This document shows, one piece after another, positions 4,889 through 5,888 of a DNA stretch of 5,888 nucleotides. Source of the DNA: an uncultured Phenylobacterium sp. (GTDB taxonomy: Bacteria > Pseudomonadota > Alphaproteobacteria > Caulobacterales > Caulobacteraceae). Below the pieces are notes generated by a model that was not told where the DNA came from, ran no database searches, and saw only the letters and a list, made by a program, of their open reading frames with translations. Location of the stretch: assembly GCA_945952175.1 (NCBI GenBank), contig CAMFHW010000282.1:1-5888 (forward strand), in the 5' to 3' direction. The translations under genes were made by a program, and so were the position numbers. Every line of letters begins with the position of its first letter. Positions within the stretch are counted from its first letter, which is position 1.

Positions 4889-5888
4889 CAGCCCGGGTGG
4901 ATCATGTTCTCCGGCCGCACCACCGCGTCGAACTCCTCGTTCGTCACGTAGCCGCCGCCGACGGCCTCCTCGCGCAGTGTGGTGCCGTTCTTGTGGGCGG
5001 TCTTGGCGATCTTGGCGGCCGCGTCGTAGCCGATCTTGGGCGCGAGCGCGGTGACCAGCATCAGCGAGCGCTCCAGCGCGGCCTTGATGTTGTCCTCTCG
5101 CGCCTCGATGCCGACCACGCAGTTGTCAGTGAAGGACACCGCGCTGTCGGCCAGCAGGCGGCAGGACTGCAGGAAGTTGTAGGCCATGACCGGGTTGAAG
5201 ACATTGAGCTCGAAGTGGCCCGAGGCGCCGGCGAAGGTCATGGTGGCGTTGTTCCCGAACACCTGGGCGCAGACCATGGTCAGGGCCTCGCACTGGGTCG
5301 GATTGACCTTGCCCGGCATGATCGACGAACCCGGCTCGTTCTCTGGCAGCGAGAGCTCGCCCAGGCCAGAACGCGGGCCCGAGCCCAGGAAGCGGATGTC
5401 GTTGGCGATCTTGAACAGCCCGCCGGCCATGGTGTTGATCGCGCCGTGGCTGAAGACCATGGCGTCGTGGGCGGCCAGCGCCTCGAACTTGTTGGGCGCG
5501 GTCACGAAGGGCAGGTGGGTGATGGCGGCGATCTTCTTGGCCACCAGCTCGGCGAAGCCCACCGGGGCGTTCAGGCCGGTGCCGACGGCGGTGCCGCCCT
5601 GGGCCAGCTCATAGAGGCCGTAGAGCGTCTCCTTGATGCGCCGCACGCCGTTGGCGACCTGCTGCGAATAGCCCGAGAACTCCTGGCCGAGGGTCAGCGG
5701 CGTGGCGTCCTGGGTGTGGGTGCGGCCGATCTTGATGATGTGGTCGAACTGCTTGGTCTTGGCCTTCAGCGCCGCGTGCAGGTGCTCCAGGGCCGGCATC
5801 AGGGTCTTGGCGACCTCCTCGGCGGCGGCGATGTGCATGGCCGTCGGATAGGTGTCGTTCGACGACTGGCTCATATTGACGTGGTCGT
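4888..5888 (-). CDS. fumC: Class II fumarate hydratase, lacking N-terminal part
   Basis: This enzyme interconverts fumarate and L-malate in the TCA cycle and is an oxygen-stable, iron-free homotetramer. About 332 residues are visible; the frame stays open past the right edge, so roughly 130 N-terminal residues are missing. The Met at 5874 is internal (it sits in DHVN-M-SQSSND), not the start. Counting from that Met, SQSSND (2-7), GRTHTQ (50-55), and the fumarase/aspartase signature GSSIMPGKVN (182-191) are present. By a constant offset of 135 these match, as I recall E. coli FumC numbering, S139-N141, H188, S318, K324 and N326. The catalytic set is thus intact, with no indel between these sites. 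The sequence NKFEALAAHDAMV (128-140) is also typical of fumarase. Argininosuccinate lyase and aspartase are less likely given the DHVN-SQSSND and TAPNKFEALAAHD segments. It is the promoter-proximal gene seen in a leftward unit with the GNAT gene. Confidence 0.95.
   Translation of the reverse strand, partial: DHVNMSQSSNDTYPTAMHIAAAEEVAKTLMPALEHLHAALKAKTKQFDHIIKIGRTHTQDATPLTLGQEFSGYSQQVANGVRRIKETLYGLYELAQGGTAVGTGLNAPVGFAELVAKKIAAITHLPFVTAPNKFEALAAHDAMVFSHGAINTMAGGLFKIANDIRFLGSGPRSGLGELSLPENEPGSSIMPGKVNPTQCEALTMVCAQVFGNNATMTFAGASGHFELNVFNPVMAYNFLQSCRLLADSAVSFTDNCVVGIEAREDNIKAALERSLMLVTALAPKIGYDAAAKIAKTAHKNGTTLREEAVGGGYVTNEEFDAVVRPENMIHPG

Noticed and set aside
5872..5874. Met at 5874 as the start of fumarase
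   Set aside because: The open frame continues upstream with DHVN, part of the conserved DHVN-x-SQSSND segment, so the Met is internal and the true start lies outside the window.

Overview
This is a GC-rich window with ordinary chromosomal gene content. It most resembles an alphaproteobacterium, probably Caulobacteraceae (Caulobacter or Phenylobacterium type). That placement rests on base composition, codon use, protein flavour and a short palindromic intergenic repeat, so it is inference. I found no tRNA, rRNA, CRISPR, phage, integrase or transposase signal. Nothing looks like a new multi-gene system.

Layout. Positions 1-355 (minus) hold the start of an exported M28-family metallopeptidase that runs off the left edge. 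About 100 bp away and divergent from it, 456-1286 (plus) encodes a double-hotdog acyl-CoA thioesterase-like protein. It converges on a TrmN6-like tRNA adenine methyltransferase at 1411-2178 (minus). The 124 bp between these two genes contain a nested REP-like palindromic element and a terminator-like hairpin. The methyltransferase is divergent from a long-chain polyprenyl diphosphate synthase (ispB type, 2298-3311 plus), with 119 bp between them. That synthase ends tail-to-tail in a 4-base overlap (CTAG) with an exported alpha/beta hydrolase of the prolyl-iminopeptidase-like group (3308-4393 minus). Upstream of the hydrolase on the same strand are a GNAT acetyltransferase (4448-4888) and class II fumarase fumC (4888 to beyond the right edge). 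The last two share one base in a TGATG stop/start junction.

How the genes fit together. fumC (TCA cycle), the GNAT gene and perhaps the hydrolase read as one leftward transcription unit. The polyprenyl synthase supplies the side chain of ubiquinone, so central carbon and respiratory metabolism are both represented. The adjacent genes need not be functionally linked, because three separate strand switches break the window into independent units. No gene-free stretch exceeds 124 bp. Coding density is very high, and the high GC content produces many long antisense open frames that I regard as artefacts.
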